Of a stretch of 64,000 nt of DNA, positions 54,017 through 63,043 are shown in pieces. The DNA is from JACCXG01 sp963785755 (GTDB lineage Bacteria; Acidobacteriota; Vicinamibacteria; Vicinamibacterales; 2-12-FULL-66-21), in the NCBI GenBank assembly GCA_963785755.1, contig CAWAXG010000002.1, positions 62,001-126,000 of the forward strand, read 5' to 3'. Under the pieces are notes generated by a model. That model was given only the letters and a program-made list of their open reading frames with translations. It was not told where the DNA came from and searched no databases. The translations under genes and the position numbers were made by a program. Position 1 is the first letter of the stretch. Each line of letters opens with the position of its first letter.

Positions 54017-54099
54017 GCCATCCCGATCCGTTTTGCGTGTGGAGCCCCGATTGTATCCGGCCGGCGCGCCGCGTGGGAGCGCGAACGAGCCGACGGCGG

Positions 54100-54238
54100 C
54101 GCACGAAGATCACAAAGGACGCAAAGGCGCTTCGCGCTTCACGAAGGCCACGACGTCACGAAGTCACGAAGCCTTGTGAGAAACATCATTCGTCGTGCCG
54201 TCGTGTCTTCGTGCCGTCGTGCGGCGCGGTAGCGCGGT
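54100..54238. repeat. Inverted CACGAAG / CTTCGTG repeat block
   Basis: The left part (54118-54172) is CACGAAG-type and the right part (54187-54228) is the complementary TCGTGCCG/CTTCGTG type, so the two can pair. It occupies most of the 310-bp gap between the STAS and PadR genes. Confidence 0.6.
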
Positions 54239-54274
54239 CGTCAGCCACCGCGGCGATGGGCCATTCATGTTGAC

Positions 54275-54309
54275 ATGCCACATGAGTTGAGCGAGTATTC
54301 ATGTGGCAT
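54275..54309. promoter_or_regulatory. Second PadR operator candidate with embedded promoter
   Basis: A perfect 11-bp inverted repeat, ATGCCACATGA (54275-54285) and TCATGTGGCAT (54299-54309), lies just before the PadR gene. A consensus -35 TTGACA (54270-54275) runs into its left arm; a weak -10 (AGTATT) lies before the right arm. The arms contain ACAT and ATGT as in the other PadR site. Confidence 0.65.
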
Positions 54310-54327
54310 TTCGACAGGAGCAACCGC

Positions 54328-54674
54328 GTGGAATCGAAGCTCGACATTCTCCAGGGCACCCTTGATCTGATGGTGCTGCGCACGCTTGTACAGCCTCGGC
54401 GCCCTGCACGGCTACGGCATCGCGCGCCGAATCGAGCAGGTCAGCGGCGACCGCGTCATCCTCAACCAGGGGACGATCTATACCTCTCTCGTCCGGCTCG
54501 AGCAGCGCGGCTGGATCAAGTCGAAATGGGGCGTCTCGGAGAACAACCGCCGGGCGAAGTTCTACAGCATCACCAGGGTTGGCGAGAAGCAGCTCGTGGT
54601 CGAGACCGAGTACCTGGGAGCGGCTGGCGGCGGTGATGGGGCGCGTGCTGTCGAGTGGGGAGGGCAACCGATGA
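54328..54674 (+). CDS. PadR family regulator, two frameshifts
   Basis: After correction this is a 115-residue PadR protein: ESKLDILQGTLDLMVLRTL, then YSLGALHGYGIARRIEQVSG, then LNQGTIYTSLVRLEQRGWI and a wing FYSITRVGEKQLVVETEYW. It has an extra T near 54390 and an extra C near 54613; removing both gives the normal tail ERLAAVMGRVLSSGEGNR and a TGA that overlaps the ADOP start as ATGA. GTG is preferred because AGGAG stands before it, though an in-frame ATG lies 27 bp upstream inside the operator. It is the regulator of the broken ADOP downstream. Confidence 0.75.
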
Positions 54675-57296
54675 AGCAGTCATTGCGCGTCATCTGGTCG
54701 CGTCTGTGGGCGCGGGTCGAGGAACGAGCGACTGGACCGCGAGTTCGACGAAGAGCTGACGACCCATCTCGAGTTGCTGATCGACGAAGGCCGCCGGCAA
54801 CGGCTTGTCGCCGGCCGACGCGCGGCGTCAGGCTCTGCTCCGGCTCGGCCGGCCTGACCTGCTCCGTGAAATGCATCGCGAACAGCGAGGGGTGCCTGTG
54901 CTCGACGTGCTGGCCCAGGATCTCCGTTACGCCGTGCGCATGATGCGGAAGGCGCCAGGATTCACGGCCATCGTGACACTGTCGCTCGCGTTGGGGATTG
55001 GCGCCAATACCGCGCTGTTCAGCCTGGTCGACGATCTGCTGCTGCGTTCGCTGCCGATTAGCGAGCCCGATCGCGTGGTGCAGATCCGGACGACGGTCCG
55101 GGCACTCGGACTGAACAAACCCTTCGCCCTCTCCCCGCCGGCGTTCGAGTACCTGACCACCCACAACCAGGTGCTTTCGGAGATCGTGGCTTTTCAGCGC
55201 GTGGACCGGCCCGTGCTGACCGTCGACGGCGCGATGGAGCCAAGCAAGAGAGTGGAGCTGGTCTCGGAGAACTTCTTCCGCGATCTCGGAGTGGTTCCCG
55301 CAGCCGGGCGCTTACCGGCGCCCTCGGACGATGCCGTCGCGGTGATCGGCCATGGCTGGTGGCACACGAGGTTCGGGGGAAGCGACGCCGTCGTCGGCCG
55401 CATCTGACCGTGAACGGCCGATCGCATTCCATCGTCGGCGTTGCCCCGCCGCGCTTCCACGGGCTCTCGATTGAAGACCCCGCGGACGTCTGGATATCGA
55501 CTCGCGGCACGACGCAGACAGCTGATTGCCCGTCTGGAGCCGGAGGTCTCCCCCACCCAGGCGCAGGCAGCGCTGCAGCTGATGATCAACCAGCTCGCGA
55601 AAGAGATGCCAGGGGCGCTGCCCGGCATCGGGCCGAACATGTCCCTGCAGGTCGATGTGCTTCCTGCGGGCAAGGGGATCTCGAGCCTGCGCGATCAGTA
55701 CAGGCGGCCGCTCCTGGCCCTCACCGTGCTCGTCACGCTCGTTCTCCTGATCACCTGCACGAACGTCGGCAATCTGCTGATGGTGCGCAGTACGTCGCGC
55801 AAACGTGAAGTGACCGTGCGCGTGGCGCTCGGCGCAGGCCGAACGCGAATCATCGTCCAGTACCTGCTCGAGAGCGCTGTGCTCGCGCTTCTCGGCGGCG
55901 TCCTCGGACTCGTCATCGCGCGCTGGGGTGTGTCGATCCTGTTGTCGATGCTGCCCCTCGTGGAGATTCCGGAAGCCCTCGCCTTCGAAGTGGACGCGCG
56001 CGTGCTCGGCTTTGCCGCCCTGGTGTCGCTGGCCAGCGCGTTGCTCTTCGGCCTGGTGCCCGCCTGGCGTGCGACCGAGTGCGATCTCCGACCGCGCTGA
56101 GAACCAGTCAGACGACCACGCCGACGAGGAGCGCCCGCCGTCTGGGCCGGCTGCTGGTGGGCTGCCAGGTGGCGTTGTCGGTGCTGCTGCTCATTGGAGC
56201 GGGCCTGTTCGTGCAGACGCTGCGCAATCTCAATCGGCTCGACCTCGGGTTCGACCCCGGTCAACTCCTGCAGGTGTCAGTCGACACGCGGTCCAGCGGC
56301 TACGGCAAGGGGCAGGTGGGGCCGCTCTATCGCCTGCTGCTCGAGCGCGTCGCGGCGATTCCCGGCGTCCGGTCGGTGACGGCCATTCGAAATCCTCTGA
56401 TGGGCGGCGGTGCCAGCCGCGGGATCGATGTCGATTCCCGGCGTCGAGCTCGCTCCCAACGAATCGTGGGACGTGGCGGAATCGGTCCTGCCTTCTTCGA
56501 AACGATGGGAATCCCGTGTTGCAGGGACGCACGTTCACTGACGCGGACTTCCGGGGGGAACAGCGCGCCGTCGTGATCAACGAGGCCTTCGCCCGGCGCT
56601 ATTTCCCCGGCAGGAACCCGTCGGCAAATTCGAGTCGGTGGCAGGCCGGACTTCGAAATCATCGGGGTCGTCCGAACGCGAGGCTCAACGGCGTCCGCAT
56701 CGAGGCGGGGCCGATGATGTACTGGATGGCGCCGACGGAGCCGGACCGCTTCAACGCACTCGAAGTCCGGACCGCCGGCGACCCGGCGCCGGTGGCGCGG
56801 GCGGTTCGCGACGTCGATCGGCGGCGTGAACCCGCGGCTGCTGATCGACATCAGGACGATGGACCGGCAGATCGACTACACGCTGGCGCAGGAGCGGATG
56901 GTGGCGGCGACCAGCGCGTTCTTCGGCCTCCTCGGCCTGCTGCTCGCGTCCATCGGCATCTTCGGCGTCGCCGCCTCGACGGTCTCGCAGAAGACGACGG
57001 AGCTCGGCATCCGGATGGCGCTCGGCGCCGACCGCTGGTCGATCGTCCGCGAGTCGCTGCGCGACACGATGGTGGTGTTCGCCGCCGGACTGGTCGCGGG
57101 GCTCATCCTCGCGATCGCCGCGGTCCGGCTGACGTCGAGTTTCATCGCCGAGTTGTTGTTTGGACTGACTGCGACCGACGCGGTAAGCATCGTCGCAGCG
57201 GTGCTCGTGATGATCGCCGTGGCGCTGATCGCGTGCATCCTGCCGGCGCACCGCGCTACCCGGATCGATCCGATCACCGCGATTCGCTGCGAATGA
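54671..57296 (+). pseudogene. ADOP permease with prefix domain, degraded by many indels
   Basis: Recognisable pieces in order: a prefix (QSLRVIWSRLWARVEER; LDREFDEELTTHLELLIDEG after repair; DARRQALLRLGRPDLLREMH), the first permease unit (LAQDLRYAVRMMRKAPGFTA, LSLALGIGANTALFSLVDDL, VTLVLLITCTNVGNLLMVRS), and the second unit (LGRLLVGCQVALSVLLLIGA, then the final module ASIGIFGVAASTVSQKTTEL ending RATRIDPITAIRCE). Frame changes occur near 54728, 54805, 55405, 55515, 56085, 56430, 56610 and 56815, and sequence seems missing around 55515. This is too much damage for one product unless the assembly is poor here. Confidence 0.75.
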
Positions 57297-57301
57297 TCAT
57301 G

Positions 57302-57345
57302 GTCGGTTCAAGGGTTCAGGAGTTCAAGGGTTCAAGCGTTCAGGG
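57302..57345. repeat. GGGTTCA heptamer array between two ADOP 3' ends
   Basis: Five GGTTCAA/GGGTTCA units lie between the stop of the plus-strand ADOP and the minus-strand ADOP fragment. The same unit follows the ADOP remnant near 62872. Confidence 0.7.
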
Positions 57346-57632
57346 CTCGACGACGGCTACTCCACCCTGAGCGCCGGGCGGGGATGGCGCTGGCGATCAG
57401 CGCCGCGAGCACAGCGGGGCCCCGGCACCGGCGAAGGCAGCGGATCGGGCGGTTCGAGGCCGAACAGGAACGCTCTCGACGCCGCGCTCAGGGACCAAGC
57501 CGCAAAGGCGCCCGCCACGAGGTCGCAGCCGACCAGCACTGAAGCTCTGACCAGCACCATCGCGACGACGGCGGCGAGCATCAGGCCAAGGACGATGGGC
57601 CGAGGCACGCGCGACCAGTGACCCGTCAGCAT
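57345..57632 (-). pseudogene. ADOP 3'-end fragment, duplicate of the 63.3-kb gene
   Basis: The translation MVLVRASVLVGCDLVAGAFA and SRAFLFGLEPPDPL matches the C-terminal module of the ADOP at 63288 (MVLVRASVLVGCGLVAGALA, SRAFLFGLEPTDP) with very similar DNA. Small deletions shift the frame near the end, and the upstream part is replaced by unrelated sequence. It is a relic of a paralogous copy. Confidence 0.75.
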
Positions 57633-57790
57633 GGGAAGCGCCGCTCATACGCTGTAGAGAAGCGCATCGCCTTGGCGCGAGAAGCTCAGCGGCCCTGCAC
57701 TGACCGCCGGAACGACGACCGGCTCCGCGGTTCCGGTCACGCATGGGTCGAGGCGCTGAGGGAAGTGCCGCACCCTCGGCCGTGGTCAGC
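57633..57790 (-). other. Possible relic of a PD40 propeller tail
   Basis: A short frame reads like the end of a kinase-propeller protein (EPVVVPAVSAGPLSFSRQGD followed by ALLYSV). No start or neighbouring blades remain. It abuts the ADOP relic, so both are debris. The identification rests only on a weak resemblance. Confidence 0.25.
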
Positions 57791-57818
57791 GGTATGGTAG
57801 TATGGCAGTATGGTAAAG
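57791..57818 (+). promoter_or_regulatory. Three TATGGTAG-type direct repeats at the antitoxin start
   Basis: TATGGTAG-TATGGCAG-TATGGTAA run in tandem, the last containing the antitoxin start codon. Ribbon-helix-helix antitoxins bind short repeats over their own promoters, so this is a likely autoregulatory operator. Confidence 0.5.
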
Positions 57819-58088
57819 CTGACGTTCTCGCTGGACGAGGACACCGTGACCGCTCTTCGAAAAGTGGCGGAGCGCACGAACAAGCCGCAGAGCCAGGTCG
57901 TTCGTGAAGCGATTGCCGAGTACGCCGCGCAAGAGGACACGCTGTCCGAAGCGGAGCGGGAGCGCCTGCTCGCCGTGCTCCGTCGGATCAAGGCGCGCCG
58001 GCCGACCCGATCGGCAGACGAGGTCGACCGCGAGCTCGAAGCGATACGGCGCGCGCGCCGGACCGGCTGGAGCCGCGCCGTGCGATGA
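57810..58088 (+). CDS. Ribbon-helix-helix antitoxin (VapB/CopG-like)
   Basis: A 92-residue protein. The ribbon-helix-helix DNA-binding domain is at the N-terminus: KLTFSLDEDTVTALRKVAER then NKPQSQVVREAIAEYA, with the hydrophobic pattern of CopG/Arc proteins. The C-terminal part (LSEAERERLLAVLRRIKARR and following) is charged and helical and would embrace the toxin. It overlaps the PIN toxin gene by 4 bp (ATGA), the usual coupling of toxin-antitoxin genes, and its start lies in a set of short direct repeats. Confidence 0.88.
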   Translation: MVKLTFSLDEDTVTALRKVAERTNKPQSQVVREAIAEYAAQEDTLSEAERERLLAVLRRIKARRPTRSADEVDRELEAIRRARRTGWSRAVR

Positions 58089-58468
58089 GGATTCACCTGG
58101 ATACGTCGGTGCTCGTCGACGCGCTCACGGGGCCGCGCCGATCCTACGCCGCGCTGGAACGCGCGGTTGCTGCGGGGCATGTGCTGGCGATTACCAGTCT
58201 CGCCCTGTACGAATGGCTGCGTGGTCCGCGGACGGAAGCGGAGGTCAGCGATCAGGAGTCGCTGCTGCCGGCGGCCGAGGCATGCGCGTTCGGTCCCGGC
58301 GAGGCCAGGCGGGCCGCCCAGTTGTACCGCCGCCTCAAACGCGCCCGCGGCCGCGATCTCGACATCGCGATCGCCGCCTGCGCGCTCGAACATGACGCAC
58401 GGTTGTGGACGCTGAATCCTGACGACTTCCAGGACCTCGAGCCGTTGAAGCTGTACGAGCCCGCCTGA
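58085..58468 (+). CDS. PIN-domain toxin (VapC-like ribonuclease)
   Basis: A 127-residue PIN nuclease. The acidic residues expected to bind Mg are visible: D in HLDTSVLVDALTG, E in LALYEWLRGP, D in RARGRDLDIAIAACAL and the final D in LNPDDFQDL. Length and order match VapC proteins that cut tRNA or rRNA. Coupled to the ribbon-helix-helix antitoxin. It lies in a region of decayed genes, as toxin-antitoxin modules often do. Confidence 0.9.
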   Translation: MRIHLDTSVLVDALTGPRRSYAALERAVAAGHVLAITSLALYEWLRGPRTEAEVSDQESLLPAAEACAFGPGEARRAAQLYRRLKRARGRDLDIAIAACALEHDARLWTLNPDDFQDLEPLKLYEPA

Positions 58469-58529
58469 CGCCTGCCCGCGGGTGCATCTCGAGGCCGGAT
58501 TCGCGAAGACGGCGAGACGCCGCGCCGCC

Positions 58530-60466
58530 TTGTCAACGTCATGTTCGAAAGGTCGAAGCGGCAGTGATCATCGTCGCAGAAGGCCACACGCTCGCGAACG
58601 CGCTCCTACGGATGGGCGTGTGCTATCAGAGGCTTGGGGACCAGCAAGCGACCACGCTCTTCCAACGGATCGTGCGTGAGTTTCCAGAGCAGAAGGAGGC
58701 GGCGAGCGCGGCGTCGGCGCGGCTCGATCGGCGCGAGCCTGAAGCGGTCGCTGCCGGTGTTCTCAACCGGCAGGTGTGGTCGGGACCGGAGGTGGACAAC
58801 ATGGGCACCATCTCCGCAGACGGGCGACATCTCTCGTTCGTCGACTGGGATACGGGCGATCTCGCCGTGCGTGACATGGCGACTGGTACAAGCGCCGGTT
58901 GACCAGCAAAGGGTCGTGGCAAGATTCGGAAGACTTCGCCGAATCGAGTGCGTTCTCCCGTGACGGATCGCAGATCGCTTACGCCTGGTTCAATGGGAAG
59001 TCGCAGCGTTACGAACTACGCGTCATCCGCCCGAATGCCCAGGGCGCGAGCCAGCCCCGCGTGCTGTTCGATAATCCGGATGTCTCGTGGATCGCCCGGT
59101 ACGACTGGACGCCGGACGGCAAGCGCATTGCCGTCCAGCTGCAGCGGCGCGACCGCAGCGCGCAGATCGGCCTGCTCGCTACCGGCGATGGGTCGTTCGT
59201 GCCCTTGCAGTCGACCGACTGGCGCGGGTCGACGAGGTTGTTCCTGTCGCCCGACGCGTCGCTGCTTGCCTACGATCTCCTCGATGAGTCCGGGGCCGGC
59301 ACTCGCGACGTCTTCGTGATGCGGGTCGACGGCGGCGCACGATTCAGCGTCGCACCCCACGACGCCGACGAGACAGTCCTTGGTTGGGCGCCTGATGGCA
59401 GAACCCTGCTGTTTGTCAGCGACCGATCCGGCTCGAAGGATCTGTGGGCGGCGCGGATCGCGGGCGGCAAGCCCGACTCCGCAGCGATCCTGGTTAGAAG
59501 CAATCTGGGGACTATCAGCGACAGCCTCGGCCTGGATCGCTCCGGGGGGCTGACCTACAGCATTCGCACCAGTGCGGTAACCATTGCCCTCGCGACGATC
59601 GATCTCGAGCGCGGCGTCGTTGTTTCAGGCCCACACACGCCGTTCGAAAACTATCTCGCCACTGTGCGCGCTCCGGATTGGTCGAGCGACGGCGTGCTCG
59701 TGGCGGTTGCTGAACGGTCGCGCACGCGGGCGTCGTTGACGTTTCCGGACGAATGAGGGGAGGCGTCTCCGTGATGTGCACTTGCCATTGAGCTACATTC
59801 AGCGCCCACGCTGTGCACCTGACGGCTCGATTACCGTCATGGGCGTGGACTTGAAAGGCCGTCAGGGCATCTACCGGTTCGACCTCGACGCGGGTCAAGC
59901 TACCCCGATCGTCTCAGGCGGGGCGGACACAGACAGAGTGTTCGCGCACTGCGTGGCTGGACGCCACACGATTGCTGTATCAGCGCAATATCGGCGGCAG
60001 CGGCCGATCGCTGATTTTGCGAAACGTCTCCACCGGGGAGGAGCGTGTGCTGGTTGACCACCCGCGACTGCACGGCCACTCGCCTGCTCCCGACGGTCGC
60101 GTACGCCATCGACGACCAGGACGGGGCGGCGGCGATTCTCAATTCGATCGACCTTGCGACCGGCGCGACAACAGAAATCCTGCGTATCGCCAAGCCTGCC
60201 CAGTTCGGGAACCTGCTGCTCTGGACGCCGGATGGTCGCGCAATCCTCTATGCCAGAAATGAGAAGGGCAAGCCGTCGTTATGGGTTGTTCCGGCTGGCG
60301 GTGGAGAGTCCCGAGCGCTGAACCTGGAGCTCAGTCTGGGCTACGCCTCGATGAGGATCCATCCGGATGGCCGTCAGGTCGCTTAGCACACCGGCCGGAA
60401 TGCGATGGAGTTGTGGCGGCTGGATAACTTCCTGCCCTCGCAACCGACCACGGCGCCGCGGCGATA
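58530..60466 (+). pseudogene. TPR-PD40 protein remnant, truncated at the 5' end
   Basis: A TPR-like head (ALLRMGVCYQRLGDQQATTL, FQRIVREFPEQKEA) is followed by WSGPEVDNMGTISADGRHLS and a long run of propeller blades (SSAFSRDGSQIAYAWFNGKS, YDWTPDGKRIAVQLQRRD, VLGWAPDGRTLLFVSDRSG, LLLWTPDGRAILYARNEKG), ending ELWRLDNFLPSQ. This is a known acidobacterial TPR/PD40 family. The signal peptide and first repeats are missing, frames change near 58890, 59750, 59955 and 60090, and a TAG lies inside the end (60384). It sits between two toxin-antitoxin pairs. Confidence 0.75.
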
Positions 60467-60585
60467 GCCACTCGAGGACGTGAATCGGGGCCACGGCGAT
60501 GTCAGCCAGTCGTCGTGGCTCCGGATGAAGGAATTGCGCGGCCTCGCGGAGATCAGTTCCACCGTCGCCGTAGACGACCGCTCGT

Positions 60586-60954
60586 TTAGAGCGCCAGGAC
60601 ATCCGAGCCAGACATCTTCTGCAGGAGCGCCGCGTCCGCCGTGGCGAGCTTCCAGCCGCGCAGGCGTGCGTGCGCGGCGAGCAGGCGGTCGAAAGGGTCG
60701 CGCGTCCAGCTGACATCGCACGCCGCCGCGAACCATCGACCCGAGGGTGGATCGTCCAGCCGCCAGCGCGCGCTGGCAGCGAGCGTCGCCGGCGATGCCT
60801 GGCCGGCAAAGCGGACACGACCGACTTCGGAGAGAAACTGCAGTTCGAGTACGGTCGCGGGTGAGAGAAGCAGTCGGGGCAACTGCTCGAGCGGCCGGGC
60901 GCGGCGGTGCCCCTGCAGGAGCCAGATCGCGGCGTGCGTGTCGAGCAGGATCAT
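60586..60954 (-). CDS. PIN-domain toxin, second toxin-antitoxin pair
   Basis: A 122-residue protein beginning MILLDTHAAIWLLQG, the D-T-H-A-x-x-W start of the PIN subgroup that pairs with Phd-type antitoxins. Other conserved acids: E in TVLELQFLSEVG, D in WTRDPFDRLLAAHARL and D in TADAALLQ. The start codon overlaps the antitoxin stop (ATGA). The longer frame upstream lies inside the antitoxin gene and is rejected as start. Confidence 0.88.
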   Translation of the reverse strand: MILLDTHAAIWLLQGHRRARPLEQLPRLLLSPATVLELQFLSEVGRVRFAGQASPATLAASARWRLDDPPSGRWFAAACDVSWTRDPFDRLLAAHARLRGWKLATADAALLQKMSGSDVLAL

Positions 60955-61205
60955 CGGCGCTTCCGACGAGGTACGAACTGCATTCCCTTCGTCGCGTCCG
61001 CCCGCCACGTCCACTGCCCGCTGCTCACCGCCGGGTCGACGAAATCGAACACGGCTTCGTCAGCCGCGACCGCCCTCCGGCCAACTTCGGCGACCACGCG
61101 GAACCTGACGCCGCGCCGCTCGATGATCACGGGCAGGCCCTTCTCGGCCGCATCGAGAATCTCGCCGAACCGGGCCCTGGCCTCCGCGACCTTCATGTTC
61201 CCCAT
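60951..61205 (-). CDS. Phd/YefM-type antitoxin
   Basis: An 84-residue protein starting MGNMKVAEARARFGEILDAA, then EKGLPVIIERRGVRFRVVAE: this is the beta-alpha-alpha-beta start of Phd/YefM antitoxins, whose N-terminal half binds the operator and whose C-terminal tail (ADATKGMQFVPRRKRR) wraps the toxin. Two close ATGs are possible; the first follows a short AC-rich lead. The gene is coupled to the PIN toxin. Confidence 0.85.
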   Translation of the reverse strand: MGNMKVAEARARFGEILDAAEKGLPVIIERRGVRFRVVAEVGRRAVAADEAVFDFVDPAVSSGQWTWRADATKGMQFVPRRKRR

Positions 61206-61336
61206 GGCTGTACATGTACACGCCCGCGGCACAGGCGCCGTGGCGGATCGCGCCGTCGTCCATTCGAGGCCAGGCTGACACAAACGTGACACTTCTCTGA
61301 CTGCCGTCTCAGGGCGTGGCGCTAAGATACGCGCCG

Positions 61337-61501
61337 GTGTTCCCTCGTCCCCTCGCTCTCATCGCAGCACTGGTCACGACGACGGTGATCGTCAGTAGCG
61401 TCTTCGGCGGGCTGGCCTGGCGGCTCATCGGTCAGGAGCACGCAATCGACGAGCAGCGCGTGCGCGACAGGCTGGAACGCAGTGCCGATCCGATGTGCTG
61501 A
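61337..61501 (+). pseudogene. Sensor histidine kinase N-terminal fragment
   Basis: About 54 codons read FPRPLALIAALVTTTVIVSS, then GGLAWRLIGQEHAIDEQRVR and DRLERSADPM, the transmembrane helix and first coil of acidobacterial histidine kinases. The frame ends abruptly where an unrelated 3' end begins. A -10-like TAAGAT lies 9 bp before the GTG. Confidence 0.5.
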
Positions 61502-61608
61502 TCAAGGGCTACGACGTCATCTACCGGGAGACCGCCGGGCTGCATAACAACCTGCACTTCCGCGCGACGTTCGCCGACGGGCTGCTCACGCTTTTGCCGA
61601 CGAAGTAA
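61494..61608 (+). pseudogene. Unidentified gene 3' end joined to the histidine-kinase fragment
   Basis: The last 38 codons of an unknown gene read SDVLIKGYDVIYRETAGLHN, then NLHFRATFADGLLTLLPTK and TAA. It has no start and lies in a different frame from the kinase fragment, so a deletion fused two gene remains. I do not recognise the family. Confidence 0.4.
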
Positions 61609-61649
61609 CCGGCCTTCGTGGAGCCCATGGCGATGGCCCCGAGCGCACG

Positions 61650-62822
61650 TCAGCGGCCATTCGTGCTCACGTTGGAATAGTCCTTCCACAGCCATTCCAA
61701 CGCCTGCGGCAGCGTCTGTTGTTTCACGCTGCGATCGCAGTGCCCGGCGTTGCGCGCGAACACGAACTGGTACTTGTAGCCCTTTTCCGCCAGCACGCCG
61801 GCCATGCGCTGATTCGCCAGCACCCAGTCGTGCATGCCGTCGCTCTCGCTGTAGTTGTCGCGATCGGCGACGTGCAGCCAGATGCGGATCGGTTTGGCCG
61901 GCGTCTTCGGGATCAGGCTCCGGTGAAATTCCCAGGCGCCGCCCGGCGTCTCGGGATTGTAGGGCCACTGCTGATTCACATACGTCCCGGAATAGGTCAG
62001 CACGCGATGGTAGAGATCGTTCCTGTACCACGCCATCGCCAGCGCCGCCGAACCTCCGGAGCTGCAGCCCATCGTTGCGCGGCCGTCCGGATCCCTGGTC
62101 AATTTCACGCCGTACTGCTTTTCGACGAGCGGCAGCACTTCGGTTTCGACGAACTGCGCATACAGTCCTGACATCGTGTCGTATTCGAGGCCGCGCTGAC
62201 TGCCCTGCGCGTCGCCACTGCCATTGCCGATGGAGATCGCAATCATCACCGGCACGCGCTTCTGTGCGATCAGGTTGTCCAGCGCCGTGAAGAGCAGCTG
62301 ATCGGGTCCGTCGGCGCCAACGATGAAGGGGGCGACCGAGCCCGGCACATATTGCCGAGGGACGTACACCGCGACAGTCCGCGTGTAAGGAGCAGGACCG
62401 CTGTTGACAATGCGTTTCGCGGGATCGGTCGGATCGATCGTCGCACGGGTGCCTTCCGCGCGGGCGATGCCAGGATAGATCGTGCTGTCGGCCGAGCGCA
62501 TCGTAAAGGTATGGACGACGCCGCGCGGCACGGTGTCCTGCTCGGTCATTTCGGGCGCCGGAGGGTGCGTGGGGCCCAGAATGTAGTTTCCATACGCATC
62601 GACCGGCGGCACCGCGCCGTCGGGCAGCTCGGTCGCGTTCGTGGCGGTGACATAGCCGGGCGTTCGCGGATCGCGAGTGGGCGGCGGGGGCCGATTGCCC
62701 CGCGCTGCCGGCTGCGCCGAGGTCGGGGGCACCGCCGGTGTGGCACTCTGGCCTTGCGCCAGCATAACGGTGCCGATGACACTGCTCATGAGGACGACCA
62801 GGGACACTCGCGTGACGATCAT
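61650..62822 (-). CDS. Secreted esterase D/enterochelin-esterase-like hydrolase
   Basis: A 390-residue exported alpha/beta hydrolase. Signal peptide MIVTRVSLVVLMSSVIGTVM; a Pro-rich linker; a beta domain (GVVHTFTMRSADSTIYPG); then the hydrolase core with VAVYVPRQYVPGSVAPFIVG, nucleophile elbow MGCSSGGSAALAMAW, an Asp region WLHVADRDNYSESDGMHDWV and the catalytic His in FARNAGHCDRSV. The pattern (GxSxGG, C-terminal GHC) is of the putative esterase family that includes Fes and IroE. Gene intact. Related acidobacterial proteins probably hydrolyse plant or siderophore esters; the substrate is not known. Confidence 0.87.
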   Translation of the reverse strand: MIVTRVSLVVLMSSVIGTVMLAQGQSATPAVPPTSAQPAARGNRPPPPTRDPRTPGYVTATNATELPDGAVPPVDAYGNYILGPTHPPAPEMTEQDTVPRGVVHTFTMRSADSTIYPGIARAEGTRATIDPTDPAKRIVNSGPAPYTRTVAVYVPRQYVPGSVAPFIVGADGPDQLLFTALDNLIAQKRVPVMIAISIGNGSGDAQGSQRGLEYDTMSGLYAQFVETEVLPLVEKQYGVKLTRDPDGRATMGCSSGGSAALAMAWYRNDLYHRVLTYSGTYVNQQWPYNPETPGGAWEFHRSLIPKTPAKPIRIWLHVADRDNYSESDGMHDWVLANQRMAGVLAEKGYKYQFVFARNAGHCDRSVKQQTLPQALEWLWKDYSNVSTNGR

Positions 62823-62871
62823 CTTGTTGTTCCTGCTTTGAATATGCGGCCGTGGCCCAGCGACAGCAGCG

Positions 62872-62905
62872 CCTGAACCCCTTGAACCTTTTGAGCTCTT
62901 GAACC
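62872..62905. repeat. TGAACCC/CTTGAAC heptamer array copy
   Basis: Four TTGAACC-type units lie directly downstream of an ADOP 3'-end relic, in the same relation as the copy near 57302. Confidence 0.6.
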
Positions 62906-62914
62906 GACGACGGC

Positions 62915-62965
62915 TACTCTACCCTGAGCGCCGTGACGGGATCCACGCTCGCGGCGCGGCGAGCG
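62915..62965 (-). pseudogene. ADOP 3'-end relic of about 15 codons
   Basis: The DNA encodes SVDPVTALRVE and a stop, as does the end of the ADOP gene 320 bp away. With the heptamer repeat beside it and the cloverleaf element between the two copies, it marks an old tandem duplication. The 465-bp gap between esterase and ADOP otherwise holds only repeats. Confidence 0.65.
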
Positions 62966-63043
62966 AATTCAACGGGTCGCGGATCGGCGGCGCGAGCGCG
63001 CCGTTCCCCGCTGATGGAGGCGATTCGCCTGCCATAAGAATTC

